DNA of 45,616 nucleotides from Alphaproteobacteria bacterium (GCA_020443075.1 JAGRIU010000058.1:1-45616); one strand, 5' to 3'. Counted from the stretch's first letter, positions 17,003 through 25,894 are shown. Translations and numbers: made by a program. Notes: generated by a model not told the origin, from the sequence alone.

Positions 17003-17614
17003 GATATTGAGAGATTAAATCTTCAACACGGTTTTCGTACTGCGTTTTCTCTGCGGGACTATTTCTGTTTGAACTCTCGGAGTTTTTTAACGGCTTCTTT
17101 CGCTCAAGGACGGGGTGCCTTTCTGGATATTTCGGAGAAAGGGCATTTGTTTTTGGGCAGTAAAGATGTTGTTGTTCGTCTGCGGATTCCTTTTATGGAG
17201 GCGACCCATCAATTTGCGGATTCTCCAAATTGGACTATACGTTTGCAATATGGGCAGTACATGCCTTTTTCCAAGTTGGTGCTTAAGGGGGTTGAATGGG
17301 GTGGCTCGGAGTTTCCGGTTCCTCATATTGCGGATGCTGCGACTGAAGATGTGAGGGGCTGGAAGATGCGGAAACTGAATCTTGGCATCGGCGTGCAGGC
17401 GATTGTGCAACAGTTTGTCACAGATATTGCTCAAGATGAGTCTGTTTTACCTTCTCGGGTTGATTTGGAGCGCGTAGGGATTTGGATGCGTTGGTGCCAG
17501 CAGAATCGCGCGGCTTCCGGTGTTTCTGATACCGCATATCTTCAACTTATCCGTGGCGTCAATCCCCGCGCATCCGCACATAACGACCAGGAGCCGCCTC
17601 AAGGCCTTTCTTGA
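17000..17614 (+). CDS. Unrecognised protein, 204 residues
   Basis: No family recognised. The ATG at 17000 has AAGG seven bases upstream. The protein is soluble with mixed alpha/beta character: AQGRGAFLDISEKGHLFLGS, then KDVVVRLRIPF, LVLKGVEWGGSEFPVP and a helical C-terminal half (GIGVQAIVQQFVTDIAQDES). No catalytic motif stands out. Its last 56 bases overlap the 3' end of phaC on the other strand, so the two genes are convergent and antisense at their ends. Control is suggested by alternative hairpins over its start. I would treat it as a real but uncharacterised gene. Confidence 0.65.
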   Translation: MDIERLNLQHGFRTAFSLRDYFCLNSRSFLTASFAQGRGAFLDISEKGHLFLGSKDVVVRLRIPFMEATHQFADSPNWTIRLQYGQYMPFSKLVLKGVEWGGSEFPVPHIADAATEDVRGWKMRKLNLGIGVQAIVQQFVTDIAQDESVLPSRVDLERVGIWMRWCQQNRAASGVSDTAYLQLIRGVNPRASAHNDQEPPQGLS

Positions 17615-19427
17615 GCATACGCGGGCTTGTTTTGTCTCCGGCGTAGGTTTCGATCCAGCTTTGCCAGTGCGGCCACCATGAGCCGTTTTGCTCTTCGGCG
17701 TTTTCGAGCCATTTGTCAGGATTGGCCGGTGCGTTTTGGGCGCTCCAGAAGCAGTATTTATCCTGCACGGGCGGGTTTATGACTCCGGCGATATGACCGG
17801 AGGCGGCGAGGGTAAAGACTTTCGGGCCGCTGACCAGCTGGGTGGTCTGGTAAGTGGCTTTCCACGGGGCGATGTGATCGTCCTTGGTGGAGAGGAAGTA
17901 GCATGGCGTTTTGATCTTGCGGATGTCGATTTTAACACCGCCGATTTCAATGCCGCCGGGCTGGGTTAGTAAATTATCGCGGTACATGTTTTTCAGGTAA
18001 AAACTATGCATGGATGCGGGCATGTTGGTGGAGTCATCGTTCCAGTACAGAAGATCGAAGGGGAAGGGTTCCTTGCCCATCAGGTAGTTATTGACCACGA
18101 ACGACCAAATCAGGTCGTTGGCACGCAGCAGAGAGAAGGTTTTGCGCATATTGCTGGCGGGCAGGACACCGCTTTTGCGCATGAGTTCATCGAGTTGGTC
18201 GATTTGCTGATCGCCCATGAAGAGCTTCATGTCTCCGGCGTGTTCGAAATCCACCAGTGTTGTAAGGAAGGTCGCGGAGGTGATGGGGTTGCGCTTTTTG
18301 CTGCATTCCAGATAGGCCAATGTGGTGGCTAGCAGCGTGCCGCCGAGGCAGTAGCCTACCGCGTTGCATTCTTTTTCGCCGGTGATTTTTTCGATTTGCT
18401 CCAGCGCTGTTAACGGGCCTTCACGCATGTAATCTTCGAATGTCTTTTTGGCGAGCTTTGTATCCGGGTTGACCCACGAGATGCAGAAGACCGTATGGCC
18501 TTGTTCCAAAGCCCATTTGATGTAGGAGTTTTCCGGCCTGAGGTCGAGGATGTAATATTTGTTGATCCAGGGCGGCGTGATCAGGAGCGGGCGTTCGAAC
18601 ACGCTCTGGGTTTTTGGCGCGTACTGGATAAGCTGCATAAGATCGTTTTCATAGACGACTTGTCCTTCTGTTGTGGCGATGTCTTTGCCGAGTGTGAAGG
18701 CGTTCGGATCGCTCATCTTGATGTCGAGTTCGCCCTGGCCGCGTTCGAGGTCGCGGTTGAAGTTTTCCAGCCCTTTTACAAGGTTGGCGCCGCCGGTCTT
18801 GATAGTTTCGTGTAAAACTTCCGGGTTTGTGAAAACGAAGTTGGACGGAGAGAGCGCATCCATGATCAGGCGCGCGGTAAAGGCCAGCGTATCTTTTTTC
18901 TTTTCCGATAAGCCGGTGGTGTTTTCGATGGTTTTATTGACCAGATCGCAGGCCAGTAAATAATATTGTTTTATGAAGTCGAAGAACGGGCTTTCCTCCC
19001 ATTCTGCGGCGCGGAAGCGGCGATCTCCTTTGGGTGGTTCGATGACGGGCGGGACGTCCTCGCCAGCCATTTTTTTGATTGTGCTCTGCCATAAATCGGC
19101 TTGTTTTTGGGCGTGTTCCATTTGCATCGCCCAGTATTTCATCGGGTGGGAGGCCATGGTTCCAAGCAGATCGAAGGCCGGTTCGACCATATTAAAGGGC
19201 AGCGGATTGGCAGCGGCCTCGCTTTGTTTCTTCGCAAACTCCTTATTATAGTTTTCGATCATTTCAGCGAAAAGCGGCTGGGATTTCTGATAGGCATTCA
19301 TCAGGGCCTGAGACAGCGCCAGTGGATCCGGCATATGTTCCAGATTAAGGTTTTTCTTGTCTTTATCGTTGTCGTTGTCCGCAACGGTTTTCTTTGATCT
19401 AGGCATGTCTTTTCGCTGGGTTGTCAT
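17559..19427 (-). CDS. phaC: Poly(3-hydroxyalkanoate) synthase, class I
   Basis: 622 residues from the ATG at 19427; in-frame starts at 19490 and 19406 are also possible because no strong Shine-Dalgarno decides. PhaC polymerises (R)-3-hydroxyacyl-CoA into storage granules. The N-terminal domain (NPLPFNMVEPAFDLLGTMAS and PKGDRRFRAAEWEESPFFDF) is typical of class I. The lipase-box-like active site is NAVGYCLGGTLLAT with nucleophile Cys360. The catalytic Asp lies in LSTKDDHIAPW and the His in AASGHIAGVINPP. The residues before NLNLEHMPDP are charged and low-complexity. No phaA, phaB, phasin or PhaR gene is in the window, so synthesis genes must lie elsewhere. Confidence 0.96.
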   Translation of the reverse strand: MTTQRKDMPRSKKTVADNDNDKDKKNLNLEHMPDPLALSQALMNAYQKSQPLFAEMIENYNKEFAKKQSEAAANPLPFNMVEPAFDLLGTMASHPMKYWAMQMEHAQKQADLWQSTIKKMAGEDVPPVIEPPKGDRRFRAAEWEESPFFDFIKQYYLLACDLVNKTIENTTGLSEKKKDTLAFTARLIMDALSPSNFVFTNPEVLHETIKTGGANLVKGLENFNRDLERGQGELDIKMSDPNAFTLGKDIATTEGQVVYENDLMQLIQYAPKTQSVFERPLLITPPWINKYYILDLRPENSYIKWALEQGHTVFCISWVNPDTKLAKKTFEDYMREGPLTALEQIEKITGEKECNAVGYCLGGTLLATTLAYLECSKKRNPITSATFLTTLVDFEHAGDMKLFMGDQQIDQLDELMRKSGVLPASNMRKTFSLLRANDLIWSFVVNNYLMGKEPFPFDLLYWNDDSTNMPASMHSFYLKNMYRDNLLTQPGGIEIGGVKIDIRKIKTPCYFLSTKDDHIAPWKATYQTTQLVSGPKVFTLAASGHIAGVINPPVQDKYCFWSAQNAPANPDKWLENAEEQNGSWWPHWQSWIETYAGDKTSPRMLKKGLEAAPGRYVRMRGD

Positions 19428-19545
19428 GGTGAATATCTTTTGTTTTGGAAGGGATGTCGAGAAGAATCGACGGAATCGTCGTAGGGCCACTATAGCAGAG
19501 ATTCAGCAGGGAAGAGAAGTTTCCTCCTGTTTTTATATTTGAATC

Positions 19546-19561
19546 CGGCACTTGGCTTGCA
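19546..19561 (+). promoter_or_regulatory. Candidate sigma-54 promoter before the OmpA-like gene
   Basis: CGGCAC, five bases, TTGCA: the invariant GG (19547-19548) and GC (19559-19560) are exactly ten bases apart, as in -24/-12 promoters. Transcription would start near 19572, 57 bases before the ATG at 19629. An inverted repeat ATGATG/CATCAT (19581-19596) lies just downstream. No activator site was identified. Confidence 0.45.
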
Positions 19562-19628
19562 TTCAAGATTGAATCAGGTGATGATGTGCGCATCATATTT
19601 AAAAGCTTTAATTACTGGTTGGTGGCTT

Positions 19629-20477
19629 ATGCGTTTTATCTCTACGTCCCGGAATATTGCATGCATGTTGTGTGCCAGTTCCGCTTTGGTGGCTTGTTCT
19701 TATTTTCAAACAGACGAACAGGCGTTGCAGCTTGATAAGAATACGATTGAAACCGTAGACCTGGCGGGGCCGCAGGGATCCTCGTTGCAAAAGACTTTGC
19801 CTGAGCTTGTGTCTGAGGCGACAGAGGGCCGGGTGCAGCTTTATTCTTTGGATGATGAGCCGCAAGATATTGCGCCTTTGTCTGCGCATATGAGTGATGA
19901 ATTGGGTGTTGAGGGCATACAATCTTCGAATGCGCGGGAGATTGATCCGGCGCGCGCGGTTCCTGTGGATTCTGTTTTTGGAGCGAATGATTATTTGTCG
20001 TATATGACGCATTCTTCGAGCGTGCAGATTTTTTCTCTGGATGACGGTTACGAAAACGTGCCGGTATCTATTCAGGAGATGGTGATGCCGTCTGCGGCTT
20101 TGGATCTTAATCCCGCTATTCCTGCGGACCCAGCGAAAACGGTGGTGTATTTTGATCACGGTTCGGCGATTTTGAATACACAGGGACGGCAAAAAGTCGA
20201 TGGTGTGGCCAGCCGGTTTAATGTGGCTGCCGGACGCGGTTTGCTGATTGAAGGTCATGCCAGTGTGCGGGCCAATTATGCTGATGCGGCGCAGCGTAGT
20301 CTTGTGAACCTGAAAATATCTCTGGACCGGGCGCTGGCTGTTTCACGGGCGTTGATTGAACGCGGGATTCCGGCTGAAGCGATTAAAACCGTCGGGTGGG
20401 GGGATGCACGTCCGCCGATGCAGGTTGAAGGGATGTCTGCTGAAGCGGCAGCTCGCCGTGTGGAGATTTCCGGATAA
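19629..20477 (+). CDS. OmpA-family lipoprotein
   Basis: 282 residues from the ATG at 19629, chosen because it gives a proper lipoprotein signal: MRFISTSRN, hydrophobic core, lipobox LVAC with Cys23. The middle (25-170) is acidic and without clear motif. The C-terminal OmpA domain (about 175-282) runs VVYFDHGSAILNTQGRQKVD, then LLIEGHASVRANYADAAQRS, LDRALAVSRALIERGI and TVGWGDARPPM, ending ARRVEISG. That domain binds the diaminopimelate of peptidoglycan, so the protein probably tethers the outer membrane or an envelope complex to the wall. It resembles Pal in plan but is longer, and no tol genes are nearby. A sigma-54-like promoter lies upstream. Confidence 0.85.
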   Translation: MRFISTSRNIACMLCASSALVACSYFQTDEQALQLDKNTIETVDLAGPQGSSLQKTLPELVSEATEGRVQLYSLDDEPQDIAPLSAHMSDELGVEGIQSSNAREIDPARAVPVDSVFGANDYLSYMTHSSSVQIFSLDDGYENVPVSIQEMVMPSAALDLNPAIPADPAKTVVYFDHGSAILNTQGRQKVDGVASRFNVAAGRGLLIEGHASVRANYADAAQRSLVNLKISLDRALAVSRALIERGIPAEAIKTVGWGDARPPMQVEGMSAEAAARRVEISG

Positions 20478-20518
20478 TTTTACGGTTGTTTATTTTTTAG
20501 GACAAAGGCGAATTTATC

Positions 20519-21811
20519 ATGTCAAAGCCGCTTCGTTTAGGGCTGGCCGGGTTGGGAACGGTTGGAACGGGTCTGGTTAAGATAGTGCAGGAGCATGCGG
20601 ATGTTTTGGCCGCGCGCGCTGGTCGTATGATCGAGATTGCTGCCGTTTGTGCGCGTGATCCGTCCAAGAACCGTGGCGTGGATTTATCCGGCTATGACTG
20701 GGTGGATGCGCCTTTGGAACTGGCGCGTCGCGAAGACGTTGATGTTGTGGTCGAGATGATCGGCGGTAGTGAGGGTGCGGCGCGTGATCTTGTGACGGCG
20801 GCCTTAGAGGCGGGTAAGCATGTTGTGACGGCCAATAAGGCTTTGTTGGCGCATCACGGGTATGAGCTCGCGTTGCTGGCGGAGAGGCATGGTGTGGGTC
20901 TGTGTTACGAGGCCGCTGTGGCAGGCGGTATCCCGATTATTAAATCCTTGCGCGAAGGCTTTGCCGGAAACCGGATTGACGGGGTGTACGGGATTTTGAA
21001 CGGGACGTGCAATTATATGCTGACGGCGATGCGCGAGACGGGCAGGGATTTTGACGTGATTTTGAAAGAAGCGCAGGATTTGGGCTATGCAGAGGTTGAT
21101 CCGACGTTCGATATTGACGGGATTGATGCGGCGCATAAGTTGTGCTTGCTCTCGGCGCTGGCATTTGGGACGCAGCCTGATTTTGACTCTCTTGAAATTA
21201 CAGGTATTCGCGGGATTACGGCGACCGATATCAAGTTTGCGGGCGAGTTTGGTTATCGCATTAAGCTGCTCGGGATTGCGCGGCGGATTGACGGGCAAGT
21301 GATGCAGGTTATGGAGCCGTGCATGGTGCCGGAGGATTCTGCGCTGGGCGGGGTTGAGGATGCCTATAACGCGGTGTACGTGGATGGGGATTCCGTCGAG
21401 ACGGCTTTGTTGACCGGTAAAGGGGCCGGGGCCGGGCCGACGGCTTCGGCGGTGATGAGCGATATTATGGATCTGGCGCGGGGAACTGTGTTGCCTGTCT
21501 TCGGCATTCCGGCAGATAAACTGGCACCGCCGTGCTGGATGTCTTTGAATGATGTCGTCGGGGGCTATTATTTGCGTTTGGATGTTCTGGACCAGCCGGG
21601 GGTTCTGGCTGATGTATCGGCGATTTTGCGCGATGAGCGGATTTCGATTGAATCGATGGTTCAGCATGGGCGTAATCCGGGGCAGCCTGTGTCGATTGTG
21701 ATGATTTTGCACGATACGGCGCATGCGGCGATTGTCGGGGCGTGTCAAAAGATGGAAAGCTTGCCGGCGGTCCTTGCAAAACCTTGTTTTATTCCGATTG
21801 AAGAGCTTTAA
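20519..21811 (+). CDS. hom: Homoserine dehydrogenase
   Basis: 430 residues. It reduces aspartate semialdehyde to homoserine with NAD(P)H, the branch point towards threonine and methionine. The nucleotide-binding motif is GLAGLGTVGTGLVKIV at the N-terminus. The catalytic core shows TANKALLAHHG, YEAAVAGGIPIIKSLREG, ILNGTCNYMLTAM and YAEVDPTFDIDGIDAAHKL. The C-terminus has an ACT domain (YYLRLDVLDQPGVLADVSAI), where threonine feedback normally acts. AAAGG lies before the ATG. The series hom, glpX, recJ is commonly kept in alphaproteobacteria. Confidence 0.97.
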   Translation: MSKPLRLGLAGLGTVGTGLVKIVQEHADVLAARAGRMIEIAAVCARDPSKNRGVDLSGYDWVDAPLELARREDVDVVVEMIGGSEGAARDLVTAALEAGKHVVTANKALLAHHGYELALLAERHGVGLCYEAAVAGGIPIIKSLREGFAGNRIDGVYGILNGTCNYMLTAMRETGRDFDVILKEAQDLGYAEVDPTFDIDGIDAAHKLCLLSALAFGTQPDFDSLEITGIRGITATDIKFAGEFGYRIKLLGIARRIDGQVMQVMEPCMVPEDSALGGVEDAYNAVYVDGDSVETALLTGKGAGAGPTASAVMSDIMDLARGTVLPVFGIPADKLAPPCWMSLNDVVGGYYLRLDVLDQPGVLADVSAILRDERISIESMVQHGRNPGQPVSIVMILHDTAHAAIVGACQKMESLPAVLAKPCFIPIEEL

Positions 21812-21850
21812 CAGCTTGAACCTTTATGCCGGGCGGCCTAGGATAGCGCG

Positions 21851-22876
21851 ATGATGAAGACAGCGATACAAGAAGAGCAAAATACGATGCAACTGGATAA
21901 AGAGATGATGGACCGAAATCTGGCCCTTGAGGTCGTGCGCGTGACAGAGGCGGCGGCTTTGGCGGCCTCTAAACTTGTCGGGCGCGGGGATAAGGTCGCG
22001 GCGGATCAGGTGGCTGTGGATGCGATGCGCGATGCTCTTAACGCTTTGCATATTCAAGGGAGGATTGTGATCGGTGAGGGCGAGCGCGATGAAGCGCCTA
22101 TGCTTTATATCGGCGAGGAGGTCGGCGATGGCTTGGGGCCGAAGATTGATATTGCTCTGGACCCGCTGGAGGGGACGGATATTACGGCGGCCGGTGGGCC
22201 GAATGCGCTGGCCGTGGTGGCGATGACCGATGAGGGCGGGTTTTTGAATGCGCCGGATGTTTATATGCAGAAGATTGCTGTGGGGGCCGGCGTTGATCCG
22301 CGTATTCTCGATCTGGATGCGCCGATTGGCGATGTGTTGAATAAGCTGGCCAAGGAAAAAGGTGGGCGCGTCGATGAGTTGATGGTCTGTATCCTTGATC
22401 GGCCGCGTCATGCAGATCTGATCCGTGATGTGCGGGCTTCTGGTGCTCGGATTACCTTGATCGGGGATGGGGATGTGAGCGCTGTGATCGCGACGACGGA
22501 GCCTGATACCGGGATTGATCTGTATGTTGGTTCTGGCGGGGCGCCGGAAGGTGTTTTGGCCGCTGCGGCGTTGCAATGTATCGGTGGTTCGATGCTTGGA
22601 CGCTTGATCTTCCGCAATGATGATGAACGCGCACGGGCCGAGAAGTGGGGGATTAGCGATCTGAATAAGATTTACAGGACCGATGATCTGGCCAAGGGCG
22701 ATAACGTGATGTTTGCGGCCACGGGCGTAACGGACGGGACGATGCTGCGCGGCGTGCGGCGTTTTGCCGGTGGGGCGAAGACCTCTTCAATCGTGATGCG
22801 GTCTAAATCAGGAACCGTGCGCCGCGTCGAGGCTACGCATGACTTCAAGCGCAAGACGTGGGTGAAATCGGCTTAG
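21851..22876 (+). CDS. glpX: Fructose-1,6-bisphosphatase, class II
   Basis: 341 residues. GlpX is the Mn-dependent gluconeogenic phosphatase that makes fructose 6-phosphate. Motifs: MDRNLALEVVRVTEAAALAA, IVIGEGERDEAPMLYIGEEV, ALDPLEGTDITAAGGPNALA (metal-binding), GDGDVSAVIA and YVGSGGAPEGVLAAAALQCI. The start is uncertain between the ATGs at 21851, 21854 and 21887 (MQLDKEMMDRN), because the first twelve residues are not conserved. Upstream, TTGAAC-17-TAGGAT ends 6 bases before 21851, so the same AGGA could be a Shine-Dalgarno or part of a -10 box. Confidence 0.96.
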   Translation: MMKTAIQEEQNTMQLDKEMMDRNLALEVVRVTEAAALAASKLVGRGDKVAADQVAVDAMRDALNALHIQGRIVIGEGERDEAPMLYIGEEVGDGLGPKIDIALDPLEGTDITAAGGPNALAVVAMTDEGGFLNAPDVYMQKIAVGAGVDPRILDLDAPIGDVLNKLAKEKGGRVDELMVCILDRPRHADLIRDVRASGARITLIGDGDVSAVIATTEPDTGIDLYVGSGGAPEGVLAAAALQCIGGSMLGRLIFRNDDERARAEKWGISDLNKIYRTDDLAKGDNVMFAATGVTDGTMLRGVRRFAGGAKTSSIVMRSKSGTVRRVEATHDFKRKTWVKSA

Positions 22877-22907
22877 GGGGTTAAGTCAATTGTGCAGGCT
22901 CAGGCTC

Positions 22908-23177
22908 CTACTTCGGTTTCAGGACGTCAACTTCGCAGTTTTGTACGCCGGTTTGTTGGTTGGTGGTTCCGGCAAATGTCTGGAGTGCGCTCGGGTTGTT
23001 TGTTTGTCCTCTAAAAATACGCATACCCACATTTACCAGATGTTCGCTGCCTGTTACTTGGCTTCCAGCTTGTTGCATGGCTTGCCGGGCGCCGTTCATG
23101 ATTTGGGCTTGTTGGTCCGGTGTTGAGGTTTCACCGAAAGAAATTAACAAGCGAAAATTTTGACCGGTTTGCTGCAT
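22908..23177 (-). CDS. Unrecognised small protein, 89 residues
   Basis: No family recognised. It is glutamine- and asparagine-rich (PDQQAQIMNGARQAMQQAGS, TNNPSALQTFAGTTNQQTGV), soluble, with one cysteine. AAAGGG lies about ten bases before the ATG, which supports translation. It is on the opposite strand within the hom-glpX-recJ series, 31 bases after glpX and ending convergently with it. The N-terminal beta-like stretch NFRLLISFGE followed by a helix could be a small ferredoxin-like fold, but that is a guess. Confidence 0.55.
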   Translation of the reverse strand: MQQTGQNFRLLISFGETSTPDQQAQIMNGARQAMQQAGSQVTGSEHLVNVGMRIFRGQTNNPSALQTFAGTTNQQTGVQNCEVDVLKPK

Positions 23178-23290
23178 AATATATAGCCCTTTTGTTATTT
23201 ATTGTGGCATATAGTATGTTTGATGGGGAAAGGCAAGTTTTTTCTTTTCGGCGGTGGTTTTTGGTGGGGGAGATGTCGTAAAACAGTCTT

Positions 23291-25108
23291 ATGGAGCCTG
23301 CGAATCTTTGTCTAGAAAATGATGCGGCGCTGTCTTTGAATAAGGCGCGCTGGGTGTTTCCTGATGCCCCGATGGCGCAGGTGGAACAGATTGCGCGCCG
23401 ATTTGACCTGCCGGAGATTGTGGCGCGGTTGCTGGTTGTGCGCGGGGTGGCGATGGAGGATGTGGAGGGGTTTCTTCATCCGACCTTGCGAGAGCATTTT
23501 CCGGACCCTTATTTGATGGCCGGTATGGAGGCCTTAGCAGGCTATGCGGCGCGGGCGATTGCGGATGAGCGCAAGATAGCCATTTTTGGGGATTTCGATG
23601 TGGATGGGGCGACGTCTTCGGCGCTGTTGCATCGTTTCCTCAAACACTGTGGGGTTGAAGCGCCGATTTATATTCCAGGGCGTCTGACCGAAGGGTACGG
23701 GCCGAACGAGCAGGCTTTGCTCTCGCTTAAAGACCAAGGCGCGGAGATTGTGTTTTTGCTCGATTGCGGGACGACGGCGTTTGAGACGGTAGCGGCGGGC
23801 AAGGCGATGGGGCTGGAGATTGTTATTCTTGATCACCACGAGGTGGAGGAGCGCTTGCCGGAGGCTGCGCATGTGGTAAACCCGAAGCGGCGGAACGATG
23901 TCTCGGGGCTGTCGATGTTGGCGGCGGTCGGTGTGACGTTTATGGCCTGTGTGGCGATTAATAAAAAGCTGCGCGAGGCCGGGTTTTACGAGGGGCGTGA
24001 GGGGGGCGAAGCGCCTTTGAAAGAGTGGCTGGATCTGGTGGCGCTGGGGACGGTGTGCGATATGGTGCCGTTGACGGGCGTAAACCGTTTGCTGGTGCGC
24101 ACAGGCTTTGAGGTGATGCAGCGCACAGGTAATCCGGGTTTGCGGGCACTGATCAAAGTTTCGGGGATAAACGGCGCGGTGGAGCCGTATCATGCGGGAT
24201 TTGTTCTGGGGCCGCGCATCAATGCGGGCAGCCGGGTGCATAAATCGGAGCTGGGCGCGCAGATGCTGGCCACGGATGATATTGAGACGGCAGAAAATAT
24301 TGCCTGGACGCTCAATGATTGTAACGACAAGCGCAAGGAGATACAGGCGGAGATGGAGGCTGTGGCTATTGCCGCTGTGGACGGGGCGGGCATAGAGGAT
24401 ACACCCCTTATTTTCGTTGAACATAAGAACTTTCATCAGGGGTTAAGCGGTCTTGTCGCCGGGCGTTTGAAGGAGAAATACGGGCTTCCGGTGTGTGTGG
24501 TGAGCTACGCAGAAAATGCGGAAGGCGTTTTAGAAGGGCGCGGGAGCGGGCGTTCTATCCCTGGCGTGCATATTGCGCAGGCTTTTATTGATGCGCGCCA
24601 TGCGGGGCTGATCGAAAAAGGCGGCGGGCATGCGATGGCGGGCGGGTTTACTGTTATGTCTGATAAAATGGCAGCCTTTCGGGATTTTTTGTTTGATCAT
24701 ATTCGCGGGCAAATGAACGATGGCGGGGTTCATGTTGAAACGCAGATTGATGCGTTGATCACTGTGCGCGGGGCGCGGCCGGACTTTATCAAGATGATCC
24801 ATGATTATGTCGGGCCGTTCGGGCAGGATTTTCCCGAGCCGCTGTTTTGTTTGCAGAATGTGCGGATTCATAGTGCGGATATTGTCGGTGAAGCGCATAT
24901 CCGTTTACAAGTCTCAGATTGGGAAGGTGGGAGCCGGATGAAAGCGATGGCGTTTCGCGCCGTGGGTACGCCTTTGGGTGAGGCTCTCTTGAATGCGCGC
25001 GGGCAGGGGATGAACTTGCTCGGGCATCTCAAGGTTGATAATTGGGGTGGGTATGAAAAAACGGAGATGCATATCAAGGATGCGTTTTTGCTTGTGAAAG
25101 GTGTTTAG
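23291..25108 (+). CDS. recJ: Single-stranded-DNA exonuclease RecJ
   Basis: 605 residues, normal for RecJ, a 5'-3' exonuclease in RecF-pathway recombination and mismatch repair. The DHH domain shows AIFGDFDVDGATSSALLHRF, a YIPGRLTEGYGPN segment, VFLLDCGTTAFE, VILDHHEVEERLPEA (the name-giving DHH) and ARHAGLIEKGGGHAMAGGFT in the DHHA1 domain. GPRINAGSRVHKSELGAQ is also characteristic. The C-terminal OB-like domain follows from about residue 470. No good Shine-Dalgarno precedes the ATG; a weak TAAAAC lies six bases upstream. Its stop overlaps that of the next convergent gene by four bases. Confidence 0.97.
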   Translation: MEPANLCLENDAALSLNKARWVFPDAPMAQVEQIARRFDLPEIVARLLVVRGVAMEDVEGFLHPTLREHFPDPYLMAGMEALAGYAARAIADERKIAIFGDFDVDGATSSALLHRFLKHCGVEAPIYIPGRLTEGYGPNEQALLSLKDQGAEIVFLLDCGTTAFETVAAGKAMGLEIVILDHHEVEERLPEAAHVVNPKRRNDVSGLSMLAAVGVTFMACVAINKKLREAGFYEGREGGEAPLKEWLDLVALGTVCDMVPLTGVNRLLVRTGFEVMQRTGNPGLRALIKVSGINGAVEPYHAGFVLGPRINAGSRVHKSELGAQMLATDDIETAENIAWTLNDCNDKRKEIQAEMEAVAIAAVDGAGIEDTPLIFVEHKNFHQGLSGLVAGRLKEKYGLPVCVVSYAENAEGVLEGRGSGRSIPGVHIAQAFIDARHAGLIEKGGGHAMAGGFTVMSDKMAAFRDFLFDHIRGQMNDGGVHVETQIDALITVRGARPDFIKMIHDYVGPFGQDFPEPLFCLQNVRIHSADIVGEAHIRLQVSDWEGGSRMKAMAFRAVGTPLGEALLNARGQGMNLLGHLKVDNWGGYEKTEMHIKDAFLLVKGV

Positions 25109-25704
25109 GGGTACCAATCATTGCCCATTTTTATTGGGCCATCGTATTGAGTTGTGTCTACGGATGCGATTTGTTCTTGTTTACTCCAATCGTAATCACG
25201 TCCTTGTTGATTTCCGTTCATCCTATCCGCTTCGACCAGATGGTTTTCATAACTCTTTATACGTTCATCAAATTTAGGTGAAACTTCTCTCATGCCTTCT
25301 ATGAGCGCGAGGGAATCTTTCCGTGCGGTAAAAGATGTTTCAAAAGTGAGTTTTCTTATGTGAGATGTTGTGATTTCATCCTCACTTGTTATGGGGCGAC
25401 ACACGTCCGATTTTCCATCGTCGCAATTAGCCATGATAAACATGTTCATTCTTTCGACTAAATCATCGCCTTCATGTCCCATATGTTTAAGTGCGTCGCC
25501 CGCAGCGACTTTCAGCTTTGCCTGTTTCGGGTCGTCAAGTTGGACTGTATTATCCGGAATGCCAACAAAAGCATTGTGGGCTTGCGTTAAATCGGCGTCT
25601 TTAAGCGGGTTATTCGGATCAACGCGTTGGGGCGAGTATACTGTGTCACGTTTTCCATCTGGAATATTTGCAGCGATAATATCGAATTCATTCCAATCAG
25701 GCAT
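25105..25704 (-). CDS. Unrecognised soluble protein, 199 residues
   Basis: No family recognised. The ATG has AAGGAAAAGG directly upstream, a strong ribosome site. The protein is acidic and polar, without signal peptide or membrane segment. Segments such as DPNNPLKDADLTQAHNAFVG, GDALKHMGHEGDDLVERMNM and RKLTFETSFTARKDSLALIE suggest mostly helical structure; two cysteines (NCDDGKSDVC) flank a short loop and might bind metal or form a disulfide. The C-terminus is aromatic (DYDWSKQEQ, GNDWYP). It has more A+T than recJ. An inverted repeat GGTTAA/TTAACC lies 70-90 bases upstream (25773-25791). Confidence 0.65.
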   Translation of the reverse strand: MPDWNEFDIIAANIPDGKRDTVYSPQRVDPNNPLKDADLTQAHNAFVGIPDNTVQLDDPKQAKLKVAAGDALKHMGHEGDDLVERMNMFIMANCDDGKSDVCRPITSEDEITTSHIRKLTFETSFTARKDSLALIEGMREVSPKFDERIKSYENHLVEADRMNGNQQGRDYDWSKQEQIASVDTTQYDGPIKMGNDWYP

Positions 25705-25833
25705 AACCTTTTCCTTTTTATACAGTTACGCGTTTAAAATTATTTTGTTGCTTTCTATTATCGTTCAGGCGGGGTTAAAATTGTGTTAACCGGGAGGAGT
25801 TGTTTTGCTTTTGGTGGTATAACCAAGAGGGTC

Positions 25834-25861
25834 AAAAATGAACGGCGCCTGTGGAGGCGCC
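25834..25861 (-). terminator. Terminator of rpmE
   Basis: On the minus strand GGCGCCT and AGGCGCC form a perfect seven-pair stem with a four-base loop. The T-run (five T, minus strand) begins about five bases after the stem. It lies 34 bases past the rpmE stop. Confidence 0.65.
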
Positions 25862-25894
25862 GGTTTCGGTTGTATAAGCGGGGTTGGCTTATTT

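Noticed and set aside
20804..21748. A 314-codon open frame antisense to hom
   Set aside because: hom is complete with clear motifs. The antisense product is R/H/P/N-rich, the signature of reversed coding sequence.
21824..22576. A 250-codon open frame antisense to glpX
   Set aside because: Basic, low-complexity translation opposite a well-conserved enzyme gene.
23534..24436. A 300-codon open frame antisense to recJ
   Set aside because: Same reason: R/H/Q-rich translation with no start signal, and recJ is intact.
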